Positions 33,221 through 42,081 of a stretch of 64,000 nucleotides of DNA are shown here, piece after piece. The notes beneath the pieces are model-generated. The model ran no database searches. It worked only from the letters and a program-made list of their open reading frames with translations, and was not told the origin of the DNA. This DNA comes from Paenibacillaceae bacterium. GTDB taxonomy: Bacteria; Bacillota; Bacilli; Paenibacillales; Paenibacillaceae. The stretch lies in contig CAAFUF010000034.1 in NCBI GenBank assembly GCA_900766135.1, forward strand, positions 216,791 through 280,790, given 5' to 3'. The number at the start of each line of letters is the position of its first letter. Position 1 is the stretch's first letter. Both the position numbers and the translations under genes were made by a program.

Positions 33221-35575
33221 TTGAAGCGGATAATTAGCATAATTTTACTTACAGTTGGAATGATTATTGGTTCAATTACATATCCTGCCTCTACCCATGC
33301 GGCATCCCAGTTTACGGGTGGTTTATTGGACGGAATTTCCGTACAGATTGGAACCTCGGTTGGGCAACCGACGGCAACAGTCGCGGAAATGACGGATGGC
33401 GATGTATCGACGAGAGGGCTCTTAAATAATCCCAATACGATGGCTTGGCATACATTTGCTGCACCAGTTGAAATATCTTCGGTTGTATTGAAAAATAGTG
33501 GGGCTGCGTTCGTTGAATTTTATGATAACAATAACAATTTGTTGTTGAAGTATGATTTTATTAGCAATGATGGCGTTCAAACTTTGCCGACGCCTCTTAA
33601 AAATGTATCGACAGTTATATTAAAAACAGCAGCATCAGGCGGAATTTGGGTCTATGAGTGGAATGTTTTTACGACACCTTCGGCACCGCCAACGCCAACG
33701 ACGATCAGTTGGATTCAGGGAGGAAATCAAACTGTAAAATTTGATTGGGCGAATACGGGAGCGGCATCCTATAACGTTAAACGCTCAACGTCTTCGCTAG
33801 GCCCTTACGCTACAATTGCAAATGTGAAAGGCACCTCGTATATCGATACTTCCGTAACCAACGGAAGAACCTACTATTACGTAGTCAGCGCAGTGAATGA
33901 AGCGGGGGAAAGCAGCAATTCGCCGGAAAAAAGCATGAAACCCGAAGCAACCAAATATACTGGTGGATTGCTCGATGGATTGGCGATAAATATCGGGACT
34001 AACATGAGTACCCCAACAAATAGTGTACGTGAAATCACGGATAATAATACAGCAACAAGAATTGCTTTTTCTTCCGGAGTTATGGGATGGTATACATTTG
34101 CTTCCCCAGCGGAAATCTCTTCGGTTATCGTGAATAGCAACGCAGCTGCAGTTGTAGAGTTCTATGATGCGAATAATAATTTGCTGTTACAGTATAACGT
34201 TATAAGAAATGATGGAATTCAAACCTTACCGAATACGGTTAAGGATGTTTCTACGATTGTTTTAAAAAACGGCTCAAGCAGTATGTATGTATATGAGTGG
34301 AACGTGTTTACGACTTCATCGGCTCCGCCGACGGCAACAACAATCAGTTGGATTCAGGGCGGGGATCAAATTGTAAAAATGGATTGGGTAAACACGGGAG
34401 CGGCATCCTATAACGTTAAACGTTCAACATCACCAGGCGGGCCTTACACGATGTTGGCGAACGTGAAAGGCACAGCCTATGTAGATAAAGCAGTAACAAA
34501 CGGAACAACCTACTATTATGTAGTCAGTGCGGTGAATGAGGCGGGGGAAAGCGGCAATTCGCCTGAAAAAAGCATGAAACCCGAAGCAACCAAATATACT
34601 GGTGGATTGCTCGATGGATTGGCGATAAATATAGGTACTACCATGGGTAACCCGACAAATATTGTACGCGAAATCACGGATAATAACACAGCAACAAGAA
34701 TTACTTTTTCTTCGGGAGTTATGGGGTGGTATACCTTTGCTGCACCAGTGGAAATAAACTCGGTTATCGTGAACAGCAACGCAGCTGCAGTTGTAGAGTT
34801 CTACGATTCAAGCAACAACTTGCTGCAGAAATATAACGTTACAAATAAAGATCAAATTGAAACTCTTCCTGCTCCGATCAAAGACGTTACGACGGTTGTT
34901 TTGAAAAATGGGGCGACCTCCATGTACGTCTACGAATGGAACGTATTTGGCAAAGGCGGAGAACTGCCTACAGAAGCCCCGATGAATTTGGCGGCATCCG
35001 CAGGGAACAAAAAAGTGGTTTTGAATTGGACGAGCCCTAACGGCAATATTACGAGTTATATTGTGAAACGTGCTCTGGTATCAGGCGGGTCATATACCGC
35101 TATTGCAACAGTGCAGGGGAATTCAACGACTTACACGGACACCAGTGTTGTAAACGGCACGACTTATTATTATGTCGTCTCTGCAATAGGAGCGGCGGGG
35201 GAAAGCGCCAATTCGAATGAGGCATTTGCTACACCTAAAGCCGATGTGGTCAATCCTCCGGTGCCAGGCGACAATCAGCCCGGAGAGAGAGCGCTGCTTC
35301 GTATTACTTTAAACAATGGCATTGAGAAAGAATATGACTTGTCCATGGCAGAAGTCAACGCCTTTATTAACTGGTATGAGGGACGGGCAAACGGAACCGG
35401 GACCGTGATGTATGCGATTGATAAACACGCTAACAATAAAGGACCGTTTAAAAATCGTAAAGACTATGTATTCTACGATAAAATTATTACTTTTGAAGTG
35501 AACGGATACGATAGCGGCACGAGTGAACCGGGGGATCCTGAGGAAGTACCTAATCCCTATCCGGGAGAGTATTAA
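33221..35575 (+). CDS. Secreted protein with repeated discoidin-like and fibronectin type III modules
   Basis: 784 residues beginning with a signal peptide (MKRIISIILLTVGMIIGSIT, cleavage likely after STHA). Start is TTG at 33221, with AGGAGG at 33209-33214. Three copies of an about 120-residue beta-rich module (YTGGLLDGLAINIGT start, VYEWNVF end) alternate with FN3 domains (SWIQGG... to VVSAVNEAGES). A fourth FN3 (about 585-675) and a distinct C-terminal module (RITLNNGIEKEYDLSMAEVN; about 690-770) follow. No LPXTG or SLH anchor is seen, so it is probably secreted. The modules likely bind glycans or matrix; no catalytic site is visible. Much more AT-rich than neighbours. Confidence 0.82.
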   Translation: MKRIISIILLTVGMIIGSITYPASTHAASQFTGGLLDGISVQIGTSVGQPTATVAEMTDGDVSTRGLLNNPNTMAWHTFAAPVEISSVVLKNSGAAFVEFYDNNNNLLLKYDFISNDGVQTLPTPLKNVSTVILKTAASGGIWVYEWNVFTTPSAPPTPTTISWIQGGNQTVKFDWANTGAASYNVKRSTSSLGPYATIANVKGTSYIDTSVTNGRTYYYVVSAVNEAGESSNSPEKSMKPEATKYTGGLLDGLAINIGTNMSTPTNSVREITDNNTATRIAFSSGVMGWYTFASPAEISSVIVNSNAAAVVEFYDANNNLLLQYNVIRNDGIQTLPNTVKDVSTIVLKNGSSSMYVYEWNVFTTSSAPPTATTISWIQGGDQIVKMDWVNTGAASYNVKRSTSPGGPYTMLANVKGTAYVDKAVTNGTTYYYVVSAVNEAGESGNSPEKSMKPEATKYTGGLLDGLAINIGTTMGNPTNIVREITDNNTATRITFSSGVMGWYTFAAPVEINSVIVNSNAAAVVEFYDSSNNLLQKYNVTNKDQIETLPAPIKDVTTVVLKNGATSMYVYEWNVFGKGGELPTEAPMNLAASAGNKKVVLNWTSPNGNITSYIVKRALVSGGSYTAIATVQGNSTTYTDTSVVNGTTYYYVVSAIGAAGESANSNEAFATPKADVVNPPVPGDNQPGERALLRITLNNGIEKEYDLSMAEVNAFINWYEGRANGTGTVMYAIDKHANNKGPFKNRKDYVFYDKIITFEVNGYDSGTSEPGDPEEVPNPYPGEY
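33927..35000 (+). repeat. 639-base tandem repeat within the FN3-repeat gene
   Basis: The segment from about 33927 recurs at about 34566 with near identity (for example AAATATACTGGTGGATTGCT occurs at 33953 and 34592), period 639 bases = 213 codons. Each period encodes one discoidin-like module plus one FN3. The first unit (33300-33926) is more diverged. The near-identity of units two and three points to recent duplication or gene conversion. Confidence 0.85.
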
Positions 35576-35585
35576 AAATCATTAG

Positions 35586-35625
35586 AAAGCACGGGCTGAA
35601 GTGAATTCTTCAGCCCGTGCTTTTG
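35586..35625. terminator. Strong bidirectional terminator between converging genes
   Basis: AAAGCACGGGCTGAAG (35586-35601) pairs perfectly with CTTCAGCCCGTGCTTT (35608-35623), 6-base loop, T and A runs on both sides. It serves the FN3 gene and the minus-strand deacetylase. Confidence 0.93.
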
Positions 35626-35645
35626 CGATTGATCGACAAATGCGC

Positions 35646-36347
35646 TCAAATCAAGCCGTCATAAATGGATTGCTCGGATTTCCTAGGATACCGCTCGCCC
35701 CGCTCCCAGACCAACTCGAACGACTCGAACTGATGGCCGGGCGGAATCGCCGGACCTAACTGGCCGAACACCCGCTCCACGCTCCAAATTTGCGATTCAT
35801 GGGCGGCCAGCGCCTGGCGTTTGGCTTCCCAGCGATCGCCGGCTGCCACGCGCAGCACGCTGGAATGATCCGAAGCATACGATCCGAATTGGTTATAATA
35901 CAACTTCTGCACGGAGGGAGCTTGGCCGCCAAACACCACCTCGTTGACGGCATGATGGATCACGATATGGTCCGGATGTCCGGAGAGGCCGTCCGCCGGG
36001 AACGTGACCACCACTTCCGCTTGATGGCGCTGCAGAAAATCGGCGATTTTCTCCCGCAGCAAAACCGGGTCCGACTCCTTCAGCTTCCCGTCCGGCAACC
36101 CCAACTGCTCAATGACGGAGATGCCCAGGATCTCGGCGGCTTTGTCCATTTCCTTGTCTCTTCGGGCGGCCAGCTGCTCGCGCGTCATCTCTCCCAAATG
36201 CCCGGTTTTGCCCGCGTCTCCCCGGGTGGCCGTCAACAGGACGGCCTTGCCCCCTTCATCGGCGATCTGCCGGATCAAATAAGAACAGCCAAACGTTTCA
36301 TCGTCTGGATGAGCGTATACGAATGCGATCGTTTTTCCGGTTGACAT
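35646..36347 (-). CDS. PIG-L family deacetylase, BshB2-like
   Basis: A 233-residue zinc-dependent amidohydrolase of the LmbE/PIG-L family. It has the metal site AHPDDETFG (residues about 13-21), TATRGDAG, and the second metal ligand motif GHPDHIVIH (about 121-129). In Bacillus the BshB2 member deacetylates GlcNAc-malate in bacillithiol synthesis; size and motifs fit, but other PIG-L enzymes act on other GlcNAc derivatives. GGAGGAG precedes the start. It is transcribed alone, divergent from argC. Confidence 0.82.
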   Translation of the reverse strand: MSTGKTIAFVYAHPDDETFGCSYLIRQIADEGGKAVLLTATRGDAGKTGHLGEMTREQLAARRDKEMDKAAEILGISVIEQLGLPDGKLKESDPVLLREKIADFLQRHQAEVVVTFPADGLSGHPDHIVIHHAVNEVVFGGQAPSVQKLYYNQFGSYASDHSSVLRVAAGDRWEAKRQALAAHESQIWSVERVFGQLGPAIPPGHQFESFELVWERGERYPRKSEQSIYDGLI

Positions 36348-36483
36348 GTTGCATCTCCTCCTTCATCTACGGTAGAAATGGACTCCTTCTAACTATACTT
36401 GATTCAGGGCATGCAATAAAAGCCGGCTGTGGGAAGCCTTGTGGTAAGCCTGACATGCGAGGGGAAATTTTTTGCGAGAGTTG

Positions 36484-36512
36484 TTGTATTTATATAAGTT
36501 CGGCCGTATAAT
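36484..36512 (+). promoter_or_regulatory. Promoter of the arginine operon
   Basis: TTGTAT (36484-36489), 17 bases, TATAAT (36507-36512). Between it and argC, the minus strand reads ATGAAATCAACATTATG at about 36555-36571, loosely like an ArgR/AhrC box (TGAAT-N4-ATTCA), but the match is weak. Confidence 0.6.
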
Positions 36513-36592
36513 AATACATATTTACGACGGAATGATGCATAATGTTGATTTCATAGGCTTATACATCGGGAGAGGAAAGCGAGGTTAGCATC

Positions 36593-37645
36593 GTGAACGG
36601 GGAGAAAATCAAAGTAGCCATCGTCGGTTCCACGGGGTATGGGGGCGTGGAGCTGATTCGTTTTTTATGGGGACATCCGCAGGCCGAGATCGTTTCGGTC
36701 ATTTCCGTCTCCAGCGCCGGAGAACCCTTGACGGACGGATTCCCGCATTTGTCGGAGATCATCGTTCAGCCGCTGGACGGCTTGAATCCGGAGGAGCTTG
36801 CGTCGAAGGTCGATGTCGTGTTCACGGCAACGCCGTCCGGGGTTAGCGCGAAGCTGGTGCCGCAGCTGCTCGAAGCCGGGCTCAAGGTCATCGACTTGTC
36901 CGGCGATTTTCGAATGAAAGACGGACATGAATATGAGGCATGGTATAAGCATGAGGCTCCGGTAGCAGAGTGGCTGGAGCAGGCCGTGTACGGCTTGGCC
37001 GAAATCTACGGCGACGAAGTCAAAGGCAAGCAGCTCGTCTCCAACCCGGGCTGTTATCCAACGGCAACGCTGCTCGGCCTGATCCCGGCGCTGAGCGCAG
37101 GCTGGATTGATCCGGCCAGCATCATCATCGACGCTAAGTCGGGCGTGTCCGGCGCGGGCCGGGGCATGAACCTGACGAATCATTACGCGGAAATTAATGA
37201 AAATATGAAAGTGTATAAAGTGAACAAGCATCAGCATATCCCCGAGATCGAGCAGACCTTGGGGCAAATCGCCGGCGAACCGGTGACGGTGACGTTCACG
37301 ACGCACCTGGCGCCGATGACGCGGGGGATCATGTGCACGATGTACGCCCAGCTTAAGGGCGCATATACGGAGGAAGATTTGATCCAGCTGTACCGCCAAT
37401 ATTACGAGGGACGTCCGTTCGTCCGCATCCGGGACAACGGCAAATGGCCGGCGACCAAGGAAGTGTTCGGCTCCAACTACTGCGACATCGGTTTTGCGGC
37501 GGATGCGAGGACGGGCCGGCTGACGATCGTGTCCGTCATTGACAACTTGGTCAAAGGCGCGGCCGGGCAAGCGATTCAGAACCTGAATCTGATGATGGGC
37601 TGGGAGGAGACGACCGGCTTGAAGCTGACGCCGGTTTACCCATAG
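36593..37645 (+). CDS. argC: N-acetyl-gamma-glutamyl-phosphate reductase
   Basis: Third step of arginine synthesis: NADPH-dependent reduction of N-acetylglutamyl-phosphate to the semialdehyde. 350 residues, GTG start with GAGG upstream. The nucleotide-binding VAIVGSTGYGGVELIRFL lies at residues 8-25, the catalytic Cys154 in NPGCYPTA, and KSGVSGAGR and HQHIPEIEQ follow. First gene of argCJBDFGH. Confidence 0.96.
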   Translation: MNGEKIKVAIVGSTGYGGVELIRFLWGHPQAEIVSVISVSSAGEPLTDGFPHLSEIIVQPLDGLNPEELASKVDVVFTATPSGVSAKLVPQLLEAGLKVIDLSGDFRMKDGHEYEAWYKHEAPVAEWLEQAVYGLAEIYGDEVKGKQLVSNPGCYPTATLLGLIPALSAGWIDPASIIIDAKSGVSGAGRGMNLTNHYAEINENMKVYKVNKHQHIPEIEQTLGQIAGEPVTVTFTTHLAPMTRGIMCTMYAQLKGAYTEEDLIQLYRQYYEGRPFVRIRDNGKWPATKEVFGSNYCDIGFAADARTGRLTIVSVIDNLVKGAAGQAIQNLNLMMGWEETTGLKLTPVYP

Positions 37646-37684
37646 GGAAATTTTACTTATTTAGGCTTGTGAAAGGAGTACGTC

Positions 37685-38920
37685 ATGGGAGTGGTTAGTT
37701 TATTTCGAGCAGCACCGGAGGGGAGCATTACCTCGCCAAAAGGATTTCGGGCCGGCGGGCTGCATTGCGGTCTGAAAAAGACGACGCGCAACGACCTCGG
37801 CGCGATCCTCTGCGAGGTGCCGGCGGTGGCCGCGGCCGTATACACGACGAACGTTTTCCAGGCTGCGCCGCTGAAAGTGACGCGCGAGAGCGTCGCGTCC
37901 GGCGGGCGGCGGCTGCGAGCCGTCGTCGTGAACAGCGGGAACGCCAACGCGTGCACCGGCGCGCAAGGCGAAGCCGACGCGTACGCGATGCGCGCCGCGG
38001 CGGCGGAAGCGTTCGGGCTTGGCGAGGACGAAGTCGCCGTAGCCTCCACCGGCGTCATCGGCGAGCTACTGCCGATGGATCGCGTCCACGCCGGCATCGC
38101 CGGATTGCCGGCGGCTTTGGCGGCGAACGGCGAGGGGGCCGAGCAGTTCTGCCAGGCGATCCTGACCACGGACCTCGTGAAGAAAGAGGTATGCGTGAAG
38201 CTCGACGTCGACGGCCGCGAGGTGACGATCGCCGGGGCCGCCAAAGGCTCGGGCATGATCCATCCGAACATGGCCACGATGCTGGCGTTCGTCACGACCG
38301 ATGCCGCCATTGAGCCGCAGGCGCTGCAAGGTCTGCTCGGGCAAACGACCGACGTGACGTTTAACATGATCACCGTCGACGGCGATACGAGCACGAACGA
38401 CATGCTGCTGGCGATGGCCAGCGGGCTGGCCCGCAACCGGGAGCTGTCGACCGGCCACGCCGATTGGGATGCGTTCGCCGCGGCGTTCCGCCACGTGTGC
38501 GAGACGCTGGCCAAGGCGATCGCCCGCGACGGCGAAGGCGCAACGCGCCTCGTGGAAGTGACGGTCCGCGGCGCCGTGACCGACAACTCCGCTCGCGCGA
38601 TCGCCAAGACCATCGTCGGCTCGAGCCTCGTCAAATCGGCGGTGTTTGGCGCCGACGCCAACTGGGGCCGCATCATCGCCGCGGTCGGCCGTGCCGGCGA
38701 GCCGGTTAACCCGGAAACGGTGGACATCAAGCTGGGGGACATCATCGTGCTGGAGGGCTCGCGCCCGATTCCTTTCGACGAGGAAGCGGCCCTCGCTTAT
38801 CTGAAAGGCGACTCTGTGGCCATCTCCGTCGAATTGCATAACGGCAAAGGCGAAGCAACCGCCTGGGGCTGCGATCTGACCTATGACTATGTCCGTATTA
38901 ACGCCGCGTATCGAACCTAA
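37685..38920 (+). CDS. argJ: Bifunctional ornithine acetyltransferase / N-acetylglutamate synthase
   Basis: ArgJ recycles the acetyl group from N-acetylornithine to glutamate, and in bifunctional forms also starts the cycle with acetyl-CoA. 411 residues. The self-cleavage site ATMLAF, with nucleophile Thr198, follows GSGMIHPNM. VNSGNANACTGAQG and VFGADANWGRI are also family motifs. Neither argA nor argE is in this window, which fits an acetyl-recycling operon. Very GC-rich, with long open frames on the other strand that are only codon-bias shadows. Confidence 0.96.
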   Translation: MGVVSLFRAAPEGSITSPKGFRAGGLHCGLKKTTRNDLGAILCEVPAVAAAVYTTNVFQAAPLKVTRESVASGGRRLRAVVVNSGNANACTGAQGEADAYAMRAAAAEAFGLGEDEVAVASTGVIGELLPMDRVHAGIAGLPAALAANGEGAEQFCQAILTTDLVKKEVCVKLDVDGREVTIAGAAKGSGMIHPNMATMLAFVTTDAAIEPQALQGLLGQTTDVTFNMITVDGDTSTNDMLLAMASGLARNRELSTGHADWDAFAAAFRHVCETLAKAIARDGEGATRLVEVTVRGAVTDNSARAIAKTIVGSSLVKSAVFGADANWGRIIAAVGRAGEPVNPETVDIKLGDIIVLEGSRPIPFDEEAALAYLKGDSVAISVELHNGKGEATAWGCDLTYDYVRINAAYRT

Positions 38921-38986
38921 AGACTTTATAAGATAAATCATTAACTGGATGAGATAAACTCCGACTCCGGAAAGGAGACCTAAGCA

Positions 38987-39772
38987 ATGTTTGTGATGAA
39001 ATGTGGCGGCAGCACGCTCGCGGAGCTGCCGGATTCTTTTTTTGCGGACCTGGTGCAGTTGCAGAAGGACGGGGTAAAACCGGTCATCGTGCACGGCGGC
39101 GGCCCGGCCATTTCCGATAATCTTGGCAAGCTGGGAATCGAGAGCAAGTTCGTCGGCGGGCTGCGTTATACGTCGGAAGAAGTGCTGGATGTCGTGGAAA
39201 TGGTACTGGCGGGCAGCATCAACAAGACGGTCGTGCGCCGCATCAACCAAAACGGCGGGAAAGCGCTAGGCTTGTCCGGCGTGGACGGAAGCCTGCTGCA
39301 GGCGAAGCCGGTCGTTAACAGCCAGGAGGTGGGGCTGGTTGGCGATGTGACGGACGTCAACGCGGAACTGATCGGCGGGGTGCTGGACCTCGGGTACATC
39401 CCGGTAATCGCTCCCGTCGGCATCGACGCGAACGGCGGGCAACGTTATAACATCAACGCGGACACGGCCGCCGGTGCCGTCGCTTCCGCGCTTGGCGTTT
39501 CCCGGATGATCGTTGTGACCGATGTGCCGGGAATATTGAAAATGACCGGGACCGAAAGAAAGGTGCTTGATTCCATTACCGTGCAGCAAATTGAGGATAT
39601 GATTTCGACCGGAGAAATCTACGGCGGCATGATTCCGAAGGTGCGTGCTGCGGTGGCCTGCATCAGCGGCAGCGTAAAGGAAGCCGTTATCGTGGGCGGC
39701 AGTGAGCCGGGCGTGCTCGGTAAGGTGTTGTCCGGCGAACGCATCGGTACCCGAATCGTGCGGATGGCGTAG
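38987..39772 (+). CDS. argB: Acetylglutamate kinase
   Basis: Phosphorylates N-acetylglutamate, the second step of the pathway. 261 residues with the amino-acid-kinase motifs MFVMKCGGSTLAELPD, VHGGGPAISDNLGKLG, NADTAAGAVASALG and GGMIPKVRAA. GGAGACC-type ribosome site upstream. Lacks the N-terminal extension of arginine-inhibited hexameric forms, so feedback inhibition cannot be assumed. Confidence 0.96.
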   Translation: MFVMKCGGSTLAELPDSFFADLVQLQKDGVKPVIVHGGGPAISDNLGKLGIESKFVGGLRYTSEEVLDVVEMVLAGSINKTVVRRINQNGGKALGLSGVDGSLLQAKPVVNSQEVGLVGDVTDVNAELIGGVLDLGYIPVIAPVGIDANGGQRYNINADTAAGAVASALGVSRMIVVTDVPGILKMTGTERKVLDSITVQQIEDMISTGEIYGGMIPKVRAAVACISGSVKEAVIVGGSEPGVLGKVLSGERIGTRIVRMA

Positions 39773-39828
39773 CTTAACAGTTGATACAGGGTTATATTAG
39801 TATTTAAGAAGATGGGAGTGGAAAAACG

Positions 39829-41091
39829 ATGGCGCAAAGCGATCTGAAAGAAGCAACAACGGTTCCGGCAACTGGAGCCGGCGCGGCTGCAGCCGCAGCG
39901 GAAGGGAACAACCCCAGCGCGTTGTTCCCAAGCTATACCCGGTACCCCATTCATTTGGTCAAAGGGAAGGGCAGCTGGCTATGGGACGACAAGGGTAACC
40001 GTTACCTCGATTTTATGAGCGGCCTCGCGGTTGCCAACCTGGGGCATGCTCCGGAGAAGGTGGCGGCCAAGGTGAAGGCTCAATTGGATGAGCTATGGCA
40101 TGTGAGCAACCTGTTCCATATTCCGCAGCAGGAAGCCGCAGCGCGGAAGCTGACGGAGATCAGCTGCGCGGACGTCGTTTTCTTCTGCAACAGCGGCGCC
40201 GAAGCGAACGAAGCGGCGATCAAGCTGGCGCGGCGCTACCATCAGAAGATCAAAGGGACGAACCGCTACGAGATCATTACGTTCGAGCAGTCCTTCCACG
40301 GCCGGACGCTGGCCACGTTGACCGCCACTGGCCAGCAAAAGGTGAAGGACGGTTATCTTCCGCTCCCCGAGGGCTTCAAGACCGTGCCTCTGCATGACAT
40401 CCCCGCGCTGAAAGCGGCGATCGGCCCGCAAACGGCGGCGGTCATGCTGGAGATGGTGCAGGCCGAAGGAGGGGTATATCCGGTAGAGCCGGCGTTCGTG
40501 CAGGAGCTGGCCGAGCTGTGCCGGGCACAGGGGCTGCTGCTGATCATCGATGAGGTGCAAACCGGCATGGGACGCACGGGAGCCTGGTTCGCGCATCAGC
40601 ATTACGGCATCGAGCCGGATATTTTTACGTCGGCCAAAGGAATTGCCAGCGGTTTGCCGGCCGGGGCGATGCTGGCCAAGGAATATTTGCGCGAAGCGTT
40701 TCCCCCGGGCAGCCACGCTTCTACGTTCGGCGGCAACCCGGTCGTAACGTCGGCGATCCTCGCGACGCTGGAAACGATGCAGGAGGAGCGCATTCCGGAG
40801 CATGCCGCAGAGATGGGCGATTACTTAGTGGGTCTCCTGAAGGAGACGTTCAAGGAAGAACCGTTCGTCAAAGAAGTACGCGGCAAAGGCCTATTGATCG
40901 GCATCGAATGCGCCGGCCCGGTTGGCGACATTGTTTTGCTCGGTCAGAAACACGGACTGCTATTCGTCACCGCCGGTCCTGACGTGATTCGCCTGCTGCC
41001 GAACCTCAAGGTGTCGAAGGAGGAGATCGATCAGGCCGTAGCGATTTTGGCCGAGGTCGTCACCGCCCATACTTCCAAGGAGGGAAACTGA
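39829..41091 (+). CDS. argD: Acetylornithine aminotransferase
   Basis: PLP enzyme making N-acetylornithine from the semialdehyde and glutamate. 420 residues. The N-terminus has an Ala-rich stretch (GAGAAAAAAEGN) not usual for ArgD. Core motifs: NSGAEANEAAIKLARRY, SFHGRTLATL, IDEVQTGMGRTG, the PLP lysine Lys270 in TSAKGIASGLP, and the STFGGNP loop. GGGAGTGG-type site upstream. Its stop is 4 bases before argF. Confidence 0.95.
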   Translation: MAQSDLKEATTVPATGAGAAAAAAEGNNPSALFPSYTRYPIHLVKGKGSWLWDDKGNRYLDFMSGLAVANLGHAPEKVAAKVKAQLDELWHVSNLFHIPQQEAAARKLTEISCADVVFFCNSGAEANEAAIKLARRYHQKIKGTNRYEIITFEQSFHGRTLATLTATGQQKVKDGYLPLPEGFKTVPLHDIPALKAAIGPQTAAVMLEMVQAEGGVYPVEPAFVQELAELCRAQGLLLIIDEVQTGMGRTGAWFAHQHYGIEPDIFTSAKGIASGLPAGAMLAKEYLREAFPPGSHASTFGGNPVVTSAILATLETMQEERIPEHAAEMGDYLVGLLKETFKEEPFVKEVRGKGLLIGIECAGPVGDIVLLGQKHGLLFVTAGPDVIRLLPNLKVSKEEIDQAVAILAEVVTAHTSKEGN

Positions 41092-41095
41092 ACCC

Positions 41096-42058
41096 ATGAC
41101 ATTGCTGGAACCATCGAAACGCAGCAGCATGAACTTAAGCGGCCGCGATTTTATCGAACTGACCGATTATACGACCGAAGAGATCCACTATTTGATCGAT
41201 TTGGCCATCGAGTTGAAGCGCAAGCAGAAGAACGGCGAGGAATACCAGCCGCTGAAGGGGAAGACCGTCGGCTTGATTTTTGAAAAATCGTCGACGCGGA
41301 CGCGGGTTTCCTTTGAAGTGGGCACGTATCAGCTGGGGGGCCACGCGCTTTTTCTCAGCAAAAACGACATCCAGCTCGGACGCGGCGAAACGATTGCCGA
41401 TACGGCGGGGGTCATGTCGCGATATCTCGACGGCATCATGATCCGGACCTTCGGACACGATAAAGTGGTCGATCTGGCCCGGTACGCGACCGTGCCGGTT
41501 ATCAACGGACTAAGCGACTTGGCCCATCCATGCCAGGTGCTGGCCGACTACCAGACGCTTTACGAGCATAAAGGCACGCTGCAAGGCCTCAAGCTGGCTT
41601 ACGTCGGCGACGGCAACAACATGGCGCACTCGCTGATGATCGGTGGGGCGAAGCTCGGCGTGCACGTGTCGGTCGCCAGCCCGGAAGGGTATGAGCCGGA
41701 CCCGCAAATCGTGGCGGACGCGCAGGAAATCGCCAAAGCGACGGGGGCCGTCATCGAGGTGGTTCGCGATCCGAAAGCGGCGGTTCAAGACGCGGACGCG
41801 ATTTACACCGACGTGTGGGCGAGCATGGGTTTCGAGGACGAACAGAAGGCACGCGAGGCGGCCTTCCGTGATTATCAAGTCGACGAGCAACTGGCGCGGC
41901 ACGCGAAGCCGGATTATGTCTTCTTGCACTGCCTGCCGGCCCATCGGGGCGAGGAAGTGAGCGAAGGCGTGATCGACGGGGAACATTCGATTATTTTTGA
42001 CCAGGCGGAGAACCGGCTGCACGCGCAAAAAGCGCTGATGGCCGCTTTGATGGGATAA
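41096..42058 (+). CDS. argF: Ornithine carbamoyltransferase
   Basis: Makes citrulline from ornithine and carbamoyl-phosphate. 320 residues. The carbamoyl-phosphate loop SSTRTR lies at residues 65-70, HPCQ and DGNNMAHSL follow, and the ornithine-site HCLPAHRGEEV is near the C-terminus. AAGGAGGG lies 11 bases before the ATG. No carA/carB is present in the window, so carbamoyl-phosphate comes from elsewhere. Confidence 0.96.
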   Translation: MTLLEPSKRSSMNLSGRDFIELTDYTTEEIHYLIDLAIELKRKQKNGEEYQPLKGKTVGLIFEKSSTRTRVSFEVGTYQLGGHALFLSKNDIQLGRGETIADTAGVMSRYLDGIMIRTFGHDKVVDLARYATVPVINGLSDLAHPCQVLADYQTLYEHKGTLQGLKLAYVGDGNNMAHSLMIGGAKLGVHVSVASPEGYEPDPQIVADAQEIAKATGAVIEVVRDPKAAVQDADAIYTDVWASMGFEDEQKAREAAFRDYQVDEQLARHAKPDYVFLHCLPAHRGEEVSEGVIDGEHSIIFDQAENRLHAQKALMAALMG

Positions 42059-42081
42059 TTACTCGGGGAGGACTAGCAATC

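Noticed and set aside
37657..39250. Long minus-strand and alternate-frame open reading frames over argJ and argB
   Set aside because: Strong GC bias at third positions of argJ keeps several frames open; compositions are Arg/Ala-rich without family resemblance.
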